This document shows positions 7,108 to 15,456 of a stretch of 64,000 nt of DNA, one piece after another. Below the pieces are notes generated by a model. That model saw nothing but the letters and a program-made list of their open reading frames with translations, was not told the origin of the DNA and searched no databases. Source of the DNA: Bacillota bacterium (GTDB lineage: Bacteria; Bacillota; Bacilli; Bacillales; Cytobacillaceae); assembly GCA_030705955.1 (NCBI GenBank), contig JAUZPL010000006.1, positions 33,987-97,986 of the forward strand, read 5' to 3'. A program made the translations under genes and the position numbers. The first letter of the stretch is position 1; each line of letters starts with the position of its first letter.

Positions 7108-7775
7108 TTATTCGGAGCTGTTATGTCCGCCACTGACCCTATTTCAGTGTTAACAATTTTTAAATCAATGGATTTGAATAAAAGATTATTTATAATTGTT
7201 GAAGGAGAAAGCCTTGGAAATGATGGGGTAACTGTTGTCCTTTTTAAGATTGCTGTTGTAACTACAGCTTTAACTACTTCAGGAATTTTTGATGCTTCTA
7301 CAGAATTTTTGAAGGTAGTTATAGGCGGAATAATCGTTGGGGCATTGTTTGGATTTTTGGCTTCTTGTATTACTCGACACATTGATCAGCACTGCGAGAA
7401 ATGGACTCATTTTGGGAAGTCATTGCATTTCTTGCAAATGCTTTGATCTTTTTTTTAATAGGGAATGAGGTAACAAGAAAAGGTTTTGAAGGGAAATGGG
7501 ATGTTGTCATAGGAAGTATTTTCATTTTTGTTCTTTTAAGAATGATAGCTATATTTGCAAGTTTAGTGTTTGACAGAAAGATCCCGCTTTCTTGGAAGGC
7601 AGTAATAGGATGGGGAGGACTAAAGGGTTCTTTATCCATTGCACTCGTTTTATCCATTACATCTAATTTCCAAGGTAAAGATTTATTATTAGCCATAACC
7701 TTTGGAAATGTTTTATTTTCTTTGCTGGTTCAAGGAACAACAATTAAATCCCTAGTACGTAAATTAAAAATCTAA
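7108..7775 (+). pseudogene. Decayed Na+/H+ antiporter (CPA1/NhaP type)
   Basis: Two fragments in different frames belong to one CPA1 cation/proton antiporter. The first (7108-7446) keeps 'FGAVMSATDPISV', the family's ATDP motif, and 'VEGESLGNDGVTVVLFK'. A stop codon at 7105 truncates it on the 5' side. After 'ITRHIDQH' about 40-50 residues seem deleted, and the reading shifts frame at about 7395-7400 to 'MDSFWEVIAFLANALIFFLIG'. That second fragment (7401-7775) runs to the natural C-terminal region 'LKGSLSIALVLSI' and 'LLVQGTTIKSLVR'. The N-terminal third is missing, so the gene cannot make a working antiporter. Each fragment has intact codons, suggesting recent loss. Confidence 0.8.
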
Positions 7776-7806
7776 CCCCAAAAGACGGAAAGAAGAAGTA
7801 GATATT

Positions 7807-7842
7807 AAAAACTAGCCTGATTACAAGTCATGCCAGTTTTTT
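7807..7842. terminator. Rho-independent terminator
   Basis: An imperfect inverted repeat (AACTAGCCTGATTAC with its partner ending GCCAGTTTTTT) lies between the antiporter remnant and the convergent kinase gene. It has T-tracts on both strands. Confidence 0.6.
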
Positions 7843-7891
7843 AGCAGATAATTTTATTCTTTTAAACGTAAAGTAATAATGTGGGAAATCT

Positions 7892-9106
7892 TCACCGTTT
7901 TTTTAAAGGAAAATTAACGATAACCTTTGTTCCTTTGCCTTTTTCGCTTTCAAATTGGATAGAACCATTATACTTATGAACGATATTGAAACAAATCATC
8001 AAACCTAAGCCAGTCCCTTTACTTTTTAGAGAGTAAAATGGGGTTCCAATCATCTTGAGTTCTTCATCAGTCATTCCATTCCCTGAATCAATTAAATGGA
8101 TGGAAACGGAATGATTTTTCTCTTTTGCAATGACCATAAGAGAAGCTCCAAATGGTGATGCTTCAATGGCGTTTTTTAACAAATTCACATATAACTGCTT
8201 AAATTCCACTAAACTACATGTTATATAAAGATTTTCATCTATGTCCAAATTAAAAGTAATATTGTTAAGTAAAGCATAGGAATTTATTAAATCAATAACG
8301 CTATTCAAAGTTTCCTTTATATTTAATATATGGGATTCTATATTATCCTTGGGCTTAGCAATTGACAAAAAATCTGAAATTACCGCTTCAGCTACTTGTA
8401 ACTCGTCCAACATCATTGCAAAATGTTCTTGCCTTTTTTTACTAATCAATTGATCTTCTTTATAAAATTGAAGAAACCCTTTGACAACTGTAATGGGGTT
8501 TCTTATTTCATGTGCAACGGCAGCGGCTATTTGCCCGGTGGTCTTTAATCGTTCTGCTTGCTGACTTTGTTCATAAAATAATTTTTGATTTCGAAATCGT
8601 ATATTGGTTAAATAAAAAATAAAATACATAATTGCCTGACTTGCTAAGAAATTAACAAAATTTCCAGGTAAGTCCATATAAATATAAGAATAAGACCCCC
8701 CTCTATCGTATAGGGAAATGTAACAAAATATAATAGTCATGAAGAGTACGTTAACGATTAGTGAACAATAAAATAGTCTGGGAAGAAAGAATAATATAGA
8801 AATTGCCGGGATTAAACAAATCAATGTAAAAGATGAGGATATTTCTGGATAAAAGATGAAAAGGGTATACAGATATAACATTGCCTCAATTACGATGATC
8901 GTTTTCAAAAAGCTAGTTTCTTTTTTTGGATAAACCCACAATGAAATAGATAAAATTAAAACTAGTAAAAGGTGAATATAAAGCTGAAAATGATTATAAC
9001 TGTAACGCAAAAATCCATCAAATAACCCTAAAATCATTAAAACATTGATAAAAGCGATTATAAGACGATAAAACTTAAAATCCCCCAAACCATTCAAATC
9101 CCTCAT
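7892..9106 (-). CDS. Membrane sensor histidine kinase (KinB-like)
   Basis: A 404-residue kinase. The first 170 residues hold five or six transmembrane segments with no large extracellular domain. Then comes the dimerisation helix with phospho-acceptor 'VAHEIRNPITVVKGFLQF' (His about 197). The C-terminus is a HATPase domain with the N-box 'NLLKNAIEA', G1 'DSGNGM' and G2 'KGTGLGLMI'. The 'HEIRNPITVVKGFLQ' core and architecture resemble the sporulation kinases KinB/KinD, which feed the Spo0F phosphorelay. No response regulator is adjacent, as usual for orphan sporulation kinases. The signal is unknown. Confidence 0.85.
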   Translation of the reverse strand: MRDLNGLGDFKFYRLIIAFINVLMILGLFDGFLRYSYNHFQLYIHLLLVLILSISLWVYPKKETSFLKTIIVIEAMLYLYTLFIFYPEISSSFTLICLIPAISILFFLPRLFYCSLIVNVLFMTIIFCYISLYDRGGSYSYIYMDLPGNFVNFLASQAIMYFIFYLTNIRFRNQKLFYEQSQQAERLKTTGQIAAAVAHEIRNPITVVKGFLQFYKEDQLISKKRQEHFAMMLDELQVAEAVISDFLSIAKPKDNIESHILNIKETLNSVIDLINSYALLNNITFNLDIDENLYITCSLVEFKQLYVNLLKNAIEASPFGASLMVIAKEKNHSVSIHLIDSGNGMTDEELKMIGTPFYSLKSKGTGLGLMICFNIVHKYNGSIQFESEKGKGTKVIVNFPLKKR

Positions 9107-9431
9107 TCAATTCATCCTTATTCTAAATATTCTAATACTAGCATACCAAACACATGGTAATTAGAACCACAAAATAAATATTGTGTTCACCAATTTGTAA
9201 TATGATTACTGAACATTGGAAGGAACCACGGACAAGTTAGGCACGATGTGGAAGGGATATATTAATGAATAAAGTATGATTGTTTTTTATAGGAGTGGAC
9301 ACTCTTTTTGTAATGATTAGGGTAACAGAAGATAAAAGTTAAAAAATTAGAATAAATGGTAGTTTCCTGTAAAAACTATAGATGGTTTTCAATATTTGGA
9401 AATTCTTATTTTGGAGGTTAAACAACGTAAT
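9107..9431. other. Intergenic region before the truncated membrane gene
   Basis: AT-rich. A short hairpin GAGTG-GA-CACTC followed by T5 at about 9293-9310 could be a weak terminator. GGAGG just before ATG 9432 is a good ribosome-binding site. Nothing else was recognised. Confidence 0.4.
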
Positions 9432-9674
9432 ATGTCTTCTAATAACACAAAAAATGTACGGGATATTGCCGCCTTTATTTCTCCCTATTCAATCAACTAT
9501 TTGCATATAAAGAATCCTTGGGTTTCAGCTTGGTGGTCTGGTGCTTTTCCAGGATTAGGACAGATTATGATGTGCAAATATATTATTGGTTTTATCTTAA
9601 TTTGTTGGGAAATATTTATTAATCAGCACGCACATTTAAACTTAGCCATTTATCTCTCTATGGTGCAAGAATGA
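9432..9674 (+). pseudogene. Truncated copy of the duplicated-domain membrane protein
   Basis: Eighty residues homologous to the N-terminal third of the intact proteins at 21238 and 38867. 'NPWVSAWWSGAFPGLGQ' matches 'SPYIIAWWFAAFPGFGH' and 'NPWIPTMWSFTFPGFGH', then 'WEIFINQHAHLNLA' matches 'WEVVVNLNAHVNLS'. Homology stops after 'LSMVQE', where TGA, TGA and TAA follow in quick succession, so this is a 3' deletion rather than recoding. The ribosome-binding site (TTGGAGG) and start are intact, so a short product could still be made. The partner gene found downstream of the two intact copies is missing here. Confidence 0.75.
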
Positions 9675-9767
9675 GAATGAGGATAAATTTAAAAAAATAC
9701 TATGGGACAATTACGCTTTAGGATTGACCACTTTTAAAAACTAAATCATTCATGTAGGTCCAATTGT

Positions 9768-9801
9768 AAAAGACCATCGGGTAATGAACCGATGGTCTTT
9801 T
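9768..9801 (-). terminator. Rho-independent terminator
   Basis: AAAAGACCATCGG and CCGATGGTCTTTT form a perfect 13-bp stem around GTAATGAA. It lies directly downstream of the NlpC/P60 gene and works in both orientations. Confidence 0.85.
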
Positions 9802-9809
9802 GAATTTCT

Positions 9810-10265
9810 CTATACTCGTTTAGCTCCGACATATCTTGGTTTCCAATAAACATTGCTTGTACTTGTAATCATTACTCCTCTTGATGAAGATGCCATAATC
9901 ATTTTACCTGAACCTATATACATTGCAACGTGTGTTGGACTATTTGCTTTAGTTGGTGCAAAAAACATTAAATCTCCTGGTTGCAAGGAGTATACATGAT
10001 AGCCATTTGTATAAAACATTTGAGCTGCAGTACGATTTAATGTTCTGCCTGCTCTTGCATACGAATATTTAACGAAGCCAGAACAATCAAAACCATAAGG
10101 TGATGTACCACCATATTGGTAAGGAACCCCTAGATTCGCTTTAGCAATTGCAACAGCCGTTGAATGATAATTGTATGTTGCCGCTTCAGCTCTATCACCC
10201 ATGTTGGCAAACAAAGAGCTTAAAGAAACAAGGATTGCGATAGCTACGATGATTTTCTTTAGCAT
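9810..10265 (-). CDS. Secreted NlpC/P60 family cell-wall hydrolase
   Basis: A 151-residue protein with a signal peptide (MLKKIIVAIAILVSLSSLF, cleavage probably after 'RAEA') followed by a single NlpC/P60 domain. 'YGFDCSGFVKY' holds the catalytic cysteine, 'SPTHVAMYIG' the histidine, and 'LQPGDLMFF' is the conserved strand. Such enzymes cleave the D-gamma-glutamyl-meso-diaminopimelate bond in peptidoglycan. No LysM or SH3 binding domain is present, so this is a minimal enzyme. GGAGG lies upstream of ATG 10265. It is divergent from the selenoprotein peroxiredoxin gene. Confidence 0.9.
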   Translation of the reverse strand: MLKKIIVAIAILVSLSSLFANMGDRAEAATYNYHSTAVAIAKANLGVPYQYGGTSPYGFDCSGFVKYSYARAGRTLNRTAAQMFYTNGYHVYSLQPGDLMFFAPTKANSPTHVAMYIGSGKMIMASSSRGVMITSTSNVYWKPRYVGAKRV

Positions 10266-10542
10266 GATTGTTTCCTCCTAATTGTGTGATTTGATAACTC
10301 TACTTTACTAGAAAGGGATAACAGGGACATATCAGGAAAATTAAAGTTCTGTTACAAAGTTATTTTAAAATAATTTTAGTATATAAGGCTTTATAACAAA
10401 CCAAATTTTAATAAGGTATATAGAAATGAGATATATTTTCGTGTTTTTAAGGAAATTTGGGGCCAATGAGGGAAATATCCATACAATAAATATTGGAAAG
10501 AATATAAAAAGCCAGCGCATTACATTAAATGGAGGTGGGGAA

Positions 10543-11160
10543 ATGGAAAATAAAATGTTTGATGCTGTTTCAAAAGATTGTGAGCTTCCCTTTTGCGCTC
10601 AGACAACTGATATAGCACCTCAGTTTGTCACAGAAGCTTATGATAATGCAGAAAAAAAGATGAAAGAGATTCGGTTGGAAAGCTATTTAGGAAAGTGGGT
10701 TATTTTATTTTTTTATGCGAGTGATTTTACTTTTGTTTGACCAACAGAATTGGCAGCGGTCGCTGCTATTCATGATCAATTAAAGTATTTAAATACTGAA
10801 ATACTTGCTATTAGTACAGATAGTGTGTATGCACATAAGGTTTTTACTGAGGTTTCGCCCTCAGGAGCAAAGGTTACATTTCCGCTCTTAAGTGACAGAA
10901 CACAAAAGATTAGTAAGGCTTACAGAGTATTAAATGAAGAGACCGGAGCTACATTGAGAGCAACCATCATAATAGATCCAGAAGGAATGATTGTTTCCAA
11001 ATTCGTAAACCCTTTAGAGGTAGGTAGGAATGTTTATGAAATCTTAAGGGTCATTCAAGGAATTCAATATGGTAGAAAGACTGGGGAAGGGGTTCCTGCT
11101 AATTGGGTTCCAGGGAAACAGGGGATTATTAGAGATATAAAATACATTGGTAAAATCTAA
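10543..11160 (+). CDS. Selenocysteine-containing peroxiredoxin (in-frame UGA)
   Basis: A 205-residue AhpC/Prx-type peroxiredoxin, read through one UGA at 10738-10740 (codon 66). The start ATG 10543 follows GGAGG at 10531. 'KWVILFFYASDFTFV' precedes the UGA and 'PTELAAV' follows, so UGA replaces the peroxidatic cysteine of F-V-C-P-T-E. The rest of the fold continues in frame: 'ILAISTDS', 'FPLLSDRTQKISKAYRVL', 'RATIIIDPEG'. The C-terminal resolving cysteine of typical 2-Cys enzymes (VCPANW) is replaced by valine in 'GEGVPANW'. Two extra cysteines occur near the N-terminus (residues 13 and 18). A GGUC-capped hairpin 13-26 nt after the UGA fits a bacterial SECIS. Selenocysteine peroxiredoxins that reduce peroxides are known in anaerobic Firmicutes (PrxU). 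An AT-rich palindrome at 10360-10373 is a possible but weak PerR-like site. A nonsense mutation is the alternative. Confidence 0.88.
10751..10769 (+). promoter_or_regulatory. Putative bacterial SECIS hairpin of the peroxiredoxin gene
   Basis: GCAGC (10753-10757) pairs with GCUGC (10762-10766) around the tetraloop GGUC, extended below by G-U and U-A pairs. The loop sequence is the same as in the E. coli fdhF SECIS, and the distance after the UGA is also similar. Judged by eye, without a folding calculation. Confidence 0.75.
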
Positions 11161-11186
11161 ATATTTTCTGTATAAAAAATTAAATG

Positions 11187-11215
11187 AAAAGAGTGGCCAT
11201 TTTGGCCACTCCTTT
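11187..11215. terminator. Bidirectional rho-independent terminator
   Basis: GAGTGGCCA and TGGCCACTC form a perfect 9-bp stem with a TTT loop. It separates the peroxiredoxin gene from the convergent permease gene and touches the permease stop codon. Confidence 0.8.
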
Positions 11216-12641
11216 ACATAGTCGATTGCTCAGCTTCTTCTTTTGCAACCGATGGTTTTAAAAGCATTAGTAGCGGATAAAGAATAATTCCTAACACATA
11301 CAATGCGATACCTAATAGGAATGTTTTCATATTAGAGGTTCCCGCAATGATTACGTAAATGGAGTACACAGTTGCAAGAATGGATATAACACCATCAGAA
11401 AAACGTCCCTTTGTATTTTTATAGGTTTCACCTGAAAATACAAGTTTTACCTGATAAATAGCCGTTGCTGCATATGGAACAAGATAGGCAAGAGTTGCAA
11501 CCTGAACGACAAAATTAAATGCATTGCTTAATGAATCTGAAATTGTTAAGAAAAGGAAAATCTGAGAAAACGCATTTGTAAGTACCAGAGATGCTACTGG
11601 GACCCCATTTTTATTTTCTTTCCTAAAAATAGGTGGGAAAAGCCCTTGCTTTGCAGCTTGGTATGGTGCTTCTGCACTTAAGAAAATCCAACCGAGAGTT
11701 GTACCAGTTAATGAGATAATATCAAAAACAGCCATCACGTAACTTACATTGTGTCCAACTACCTTTTGTAATGCATCGACAAGTGGCTTGTTGGCGTGAA
11801 TTAATTCCGTTTGTGTTAAGCTTCCCATTACTAATAATGTAATTCCAACATAAATGACTAGTGAAATAGCAAGACCGAGTACGGTTGCTTTTTTAATATC
11901 TGAAGACTTTTTCGCGCGTTTTGAGAACATAACAGCTGATTCAATACCTACAAACGCCCAAAGTGTTGTAACAGCAGCATTGTTAACTTGTCCAAGAAGG
12001 CCTAAGTGTACACCACTATCACTAACACGTGTTTGAACAAGTGGGAAAAGATTTGTTTTTTCAAATGCAAAAAGAGTAAAACAAATAAAAATTAAAAATC
12101 CAATAACCTTTGTAGCGGTTGCTACGAAATTAATTTGTCCAGTTCTTTCTATACCTCTTAGAATAATGGCATTCATTACCCAAAGGACAATCGTACAAAC
12201 GATGAAGGTAATAAACCCTCCGACTGTGACTGAAATGGACCCCATTGTAACAAGTTTGGCACTGTTAGTCATGATTGGGAAAAATGTTGAAAGATACCCA
12301 ACAAAGGTTGTTAAGACGGCAACGTTACCTGATACGTTTGCAATCCAATACCCCCAAGAGATAACATATCCGGATAGAATTCCAGTTTGTGATCCTTTAG
12401 GAAAAATGGCTTGGGCGTACATTTGAACCCCACCATTTAGATCTGGCTTTCGCTGCGATAAATTACCAAACACCAATGAAAGCATTAAGACTCCAATACC
12501 TGTTAGAAGCCAAGCAAGAAAAACCCCACCTGGACTTGCTGCTTTTGCGAGAGATTGTGGCAGCATAAAAATCCCTGATCCAACCATGTTTCCAACAACA
12601 AGCGCAGTGAGAAGCCATAGTCCTAATTTATTACTTTTCAT
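11214..12641 (-). CDS. APC-superfamily basic amino acid/polyamine antiporter
   Basis: A 475-residue, 12-helix transporter. 'GNMVGSGIFMLPQSLA' is the first-helix motif of the basic amino acid/polyamine antiporter family (arginine:ornithine and lysine:cadaverine exchangers). 'WAFVGIESAVMFSKRAK' (about 230-246) is the conserved helix 6 region. The closest functional types are ArcD/LysI-like arginine-ornithine or lysine exchangers. No arginine deiminase or decarboxylase gene is adjacent, so the substrate is inferred only. ATG 12641 follows AGGGGG. It shares a terminator with the peroxiredoxin gene. Confidence 0.85.
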   Translation of the reverse strand: MKSNKLGLWLLTALVVGNMVGSGIFMLPQSLAKAASPGGVFLAWLLTGIGVLMLSLVFGNLSQRKPDLNGGVQMYAQAIFPKGSQTGILSGYVISWGYWIANVSGNVAVLTTFVGYLSTFFPIMTNSAKLVTMGSISVTVGGFITFIVCTIVLWVMNAIILRGIERTGQINFVATATKVIGFLIFICFTLFAFEKTNLFPLVQTRVSDSGVHLGLLGQVNNAAVTTLWAFVGIESAVMFSKRAKKSSDIKKATVLGLAISLVIYVGITLLVMGSLTQTELIHANKPLVDALQKVVGHNVSYVMAVFDIISLTGTTLGWIFLSAEAPYQAAKQGLFPPIFRKENKNGVPVASLVLTNAFSQIFLFLTISDSLSNAFNFVVQVATLAYLVPYAATAIYQVKLVFSGETYKNTKGRFSDGVISILATVYSIYVIIAGTSNMKTFLLGIALYVLGIILYPLLMLLKPSVAKEEAEQSTM

Positions 12642-12828
12642 ATATAAACCCCCTGATTATTTATCCAATATCGCGTATGTTCATTCAGCAACAGACACTA
12701 TTGTACTCTAATATACTAAAGGATTCAATGGTTTTTTTTTACTGGATGGATTTACATCGTTTGGGGTTTAAAGCAAAAAGGCCACATTCAGGGCAGATAT
12801 TTTAAATTTTAGAGGGGAACATTCAAAT

Positions 12829-12860
12829 AAAACAGTGGATTTCTAGAAATCCACTGTTTT
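12829..12860 (-). terminator. Rho-independent terminator of the peptidase gene
   Basis: A perfect 14-bp inverted repeat, AAAACAGTGGATTT with its complement, surrounds CTAG. It lies just after the stop of the Xaa-Pro aminopeptidase gene. Confidence 0.85.
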
Positions 12861-12878
12861 ACTCCAATAGAGGTAAAA

Positions 12879-14126
12879 TTAAATTTTCATAAATGCTTCT
12901 ATTTCTTCAACAGAACGGAATATTTCTTTTGAAAGGACCTCATGGCCTTCCTCAGTTACTAACACATCATCCTCAATCCTTATTCCGATTCTTTCTTCTT
13001 CAATATACAACCCTGGTTCGACTGTCAAAACCATTCCAGGCTGAAGAATTAAGTCCTTATATTTACCTACATCATGGGTATCCAAACCTAACATGTGGCT
13101 TACCCCATGATAATAATAATTTCCAATTTCACTTTCTTCCTTAATTAGGCCGACTTTTATACACTCTTCTGCTAAAATTTTCTTTGTATGTGCATTTAGT
13201 GCAGCAAATGGAACACCAGGTTTAATCAATTGTGTGGTCTCCCTTAAAGCTTTTAAAACGATGTTATAGTAAGTTTTTTGTTTTTCAGTAAACGTTCCAT
13301 TTACGGGGAATGTAAAACTTATATCAGCATTGTAATAGTGATATTGTGCACCTAAATCAAGCAGTACCAGGCTGTTGTCTTCTACAGTTGCATTATTTTT
13401 ATCATAGTGAAGAACGGTACCATTTTTACCGCTAGCACAGATTGTAGGAAATGCGTAATGTTTTACACCTGCTGTCTTAAGGGTGAAATCAAAATAGGCC
13501 TCAAGCTGATACTCCTTCATTCCAGGCTTGGCATGCTTCATCAAGTTTTTGATACCATCATAGGTAATGGCAATTGCATTTTTGATTTCTTTTATTTCTT
13601 CGGAGGTTTTATAAACTCGTAATTCACAAATTTCTGGATAAATATTTTTAATCTGAAGGAAAGGGTAATTAGCCTGAATTTTGCTAGTAAATTCTTGTGG
13701 TTTTGAGATTGAAAGATCCAGCTCTCTTTTTTCAAGATCTAAATATATATTGGTTGATTGTGGATTAGTAAATAGAATTCTGGAAATGATAGATTCAAAT
13801 TGATCAACAAATAGAATATTATTTATTCCAGAAATGTCTTCAGCTTCTTCCTCTGAAACTGTTCTTCCTACCCATTTCTCTAAAAAAGGATCAAATTTCT
13901 CAATAAAAAGATACTCTTCTGCTTGATTATTTGTTTTATGTACTAAAAAGATAATAGTAGGTTCATCAAGTCCTGTTAAGTAATAAAAGTTTCGATTAGG
14001 TACAAACTGATAAAATTCATCCGCACTTTTTATAGGTGCTTTTCCGGCAAAAAGTACAAGGAGCGATGAATCCTCCATTTTTTCATATAGACGATTACGA
14101 TTTTTGATATAAAAATCCTTTTGCAT
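12879..14126 (-). CDS. Xaa-Pro aminopeptidase (M24B metallopeptidase)
   Basis: A 415-residue protein. ATG 14126 is chosen because AAAAGGGG lies just upstream; the longer frame to 14168 has no ribosome-binding site. The N-terminal aminopeptidase P domain starts 'MQKDFYIKNRNRLYEKM'. The C-terminal pita-bread domain shows all metal ligands: 'LLDLGAQYHYYNADIS' (two Asp), 'HGVSHMLGLDTHD' (His), 'TVEPGLYI' (Glu) and 'GIRIEDDVLV' (Glu). The enzyme removes an N-terminal residue from X-Pro peptides using two Mn or Co ions in the cytoplasm. It is a single-gene unit with its own terminator. Confidence 0.92.
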   Translation of the reverse strand: MQKDFYIKNRNRLYEKMEDSSLLVLFAGKAPIKSADEFYQFVPNRNFYYLTGLDEPTIIFLVHKTNNQAEEYLFIEKFDPFLEKWVGRTVSEEEAEDISGINNILFVDQFESIISRILFTNPQSTNIYLDLEKRELDLSISKPQEFTSKIQANYPFLQIKNIYPEICELRVYKTSEEIKEIKNAIAITYDGIKNLMKHAKPGMKEYQLEAYFDFTLKTAGVKHYAFPTICASGKNGTVLHYDKNNATVEDNSLVLLDLGAQYHYYNADISFTFPVNGTFTEKQKTYYNIVLKALRETTQLIKPGVPFAALNAHTKKILAEECIKVGLIKEESEIGNYYYHGVSHMLGLDTHDVGKYKDLILQPGMVLTVEPGLYIEEERIGIRIEDDVLVTEEGHEVLSKEIFRSVEEIEAFMKI

Positions 14127-14288
14127 TTTATTACCCCTTTTCATCCATGATTTACCTATATTATACAATAAAAAAATCTTCAGAGCCTTTTAGAACACTA
14201 ATTTTGATCAGAAAGTTCAATGAGATGGGCGGTATAAAATGTTGTAGATAAGAAAAAATAAACAAAAATAGTGTAAGGGGTTTTTTCT

Positions 14289-15323
14289 TTGTCAGAATTA
14301 AAACCGATAAATATAAACTCTGAAAAGTCTCAGCCAGCTGAACATCTAACAGCTGCTGAAATGGGAAAGCTTTGGGCTACCTATACAGGAAACAGTATGT
14401 CCATTTGTATATTAAGTTACTTTCTTCAACATGTAGAGGACGAGGAAATTAAGCAATTATTAGAAAATGCATTATGCTTAAGTACTGAATTTATGAATAT
14501 GGCGAAGGAAATATTTGAAAAGGAAGGATTTCCTATTCCGATTGGTTTTACAAAAGATGATGTAAATCTAAGTGCACCAAGACTATTTGAGGATGAATTC
14601 TATGTTCATTATCTAAAATATGTAGCTAAGGCCGGTATGAGTATCTATAATGTTGCAATACCGTTAGTATTTAGAGAGGATGTACGAGATTATTTTCACC
14701 ATTGTATGAAATCTACCTTAGTATTAATGGAACAAACTAAAGGGATACTAATGAAAAAAGGGTTTATTATTAAACCTCCAACAATTCCAGTACCAGAAAA
14801 GGTTCAATTTGTAAAAAGTGCTTTTCTTAATGGCTACTTTGGAAATGTTAGACCTCTGCATTCATTGGAGATCACACATCTTTATGATAATATCGAAAAT
14901 AATGCCACGGGCCATGCATTATTAACAGGATTTAGCCAGGTAGTAAAAATGAAGGAAATTCGAGATTTGTTTTTTAAAGGTAAAGAAATTACCAAACAAG
15001 CAGTTGAACGTTATGTGAATAAACTAAATGAGTTGAATTTACCTTCCCCATCATTTCTTGATCAATTAGTAACAAAATCAACCTTTTCTCCCTTTTCAGA
15101 TAAAATCATGTTATTTCATAAGGTGGACATGTTTTCATTGAAAATTCGAGCATTTGGTAATTCAATGGCTGTAAATGGGAGGCATGATATTGCTTTTATG
15201 TATACGAGGGCATTAATGAATGTTTCATTATTCGTCGAAGACGGTGCAAAAATTATGATTGAGAATGGTTGGATGGAACAGCCACCAGAAGCTCTTGATA
15301 GGGATAGCTTGGCAATAAGTTAG
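14289..15323 (+). CDS. DUF3231 (CotF-like) protein
   Basis: A 344-residue protein starting at TTG 14289 behind AAGGGG. It holds two related helical halves of about 170 residues, each beginning with a conserved helix ('LTAAEMGKLWATYTGNSMSI' at about 20 and 'LHSLEITHLYDNIENNATGH' at about 195). This duplicated ferritin-like or CotF-like architecture defines DUF3231, found almost only in spore-forming Bacillaceae. It has a close paralogue at 27913-28950. The role is probably in the spore coat or its assembly, inferred from the family. A terminator follows at 15399. Confidence 0.8.
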   Translation: MSELKPININSEKSQPAEHLTAAEMGKLWATYTGNSMSICILSYFLQHVEDEEIKQLLENALCLSTEFMNMAKEIFEKEGFPIPIGFTKDDVNLSAPRLFEDEFYVHYLKYVAKAGMSIYNVAIPLVFREDVRDYFHHCMKSTLVLMEQTKGILMKKGFIIKPPTIPVPEKVQFVKSAFLNGYFGNVRPLHSLEITHLYDNIENNATGHALLTGFSQVVKMKEIRDLFFKGKEITKQAVERYVNKLNELNLPSPSFLDQLVTKSTFSPFSDKIMLFHKVDMFSLKIRAFGNSMAVNGRHDIAFMYTRALMNVSLFVEDGAKIMIENGWMEQPPEALDRDSLAIS

Positions 15324-15398
15324 ACATGGGGGATGCATGAAAATTAAAAAGGTATCTAGCATCAATGCAATTTACATAGTAAACAAATGAACAATTGA

Positions 15399-15435
15399 AA
15401 AAGGAAGTACACATTAAAATGTACTTCCTTTTTTT
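15399..15435. terminator. Bidirectional rho-independent terminator
   Basis: AAAAGGAAGTACA pairs with TGTACTTCCTTTT around an eight-base loop, with a long T-tract. It lies between the DUF3231 gene and the convergent cupredoxin gene. Confidence 0.85.
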
Positions 15436-15456
15436 ATTTTAGCTTTTTCAACTATT

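Noticed and set aside
9660..9700. In-frame TGA after 'MVQE' in the truncated membrane gene as a third recoding site
   Set aside because: It is followed at once by another TGA and a TAA, homology ends there, and no cysteine is expected at this column.
10360..10373. TTATTTTAAAATAA as a PerR box for the Sec-peroxiredoxin
   Set aside because: It is palindromic but differs from the PerR consensus at several positions and such AT palindromes are common here.
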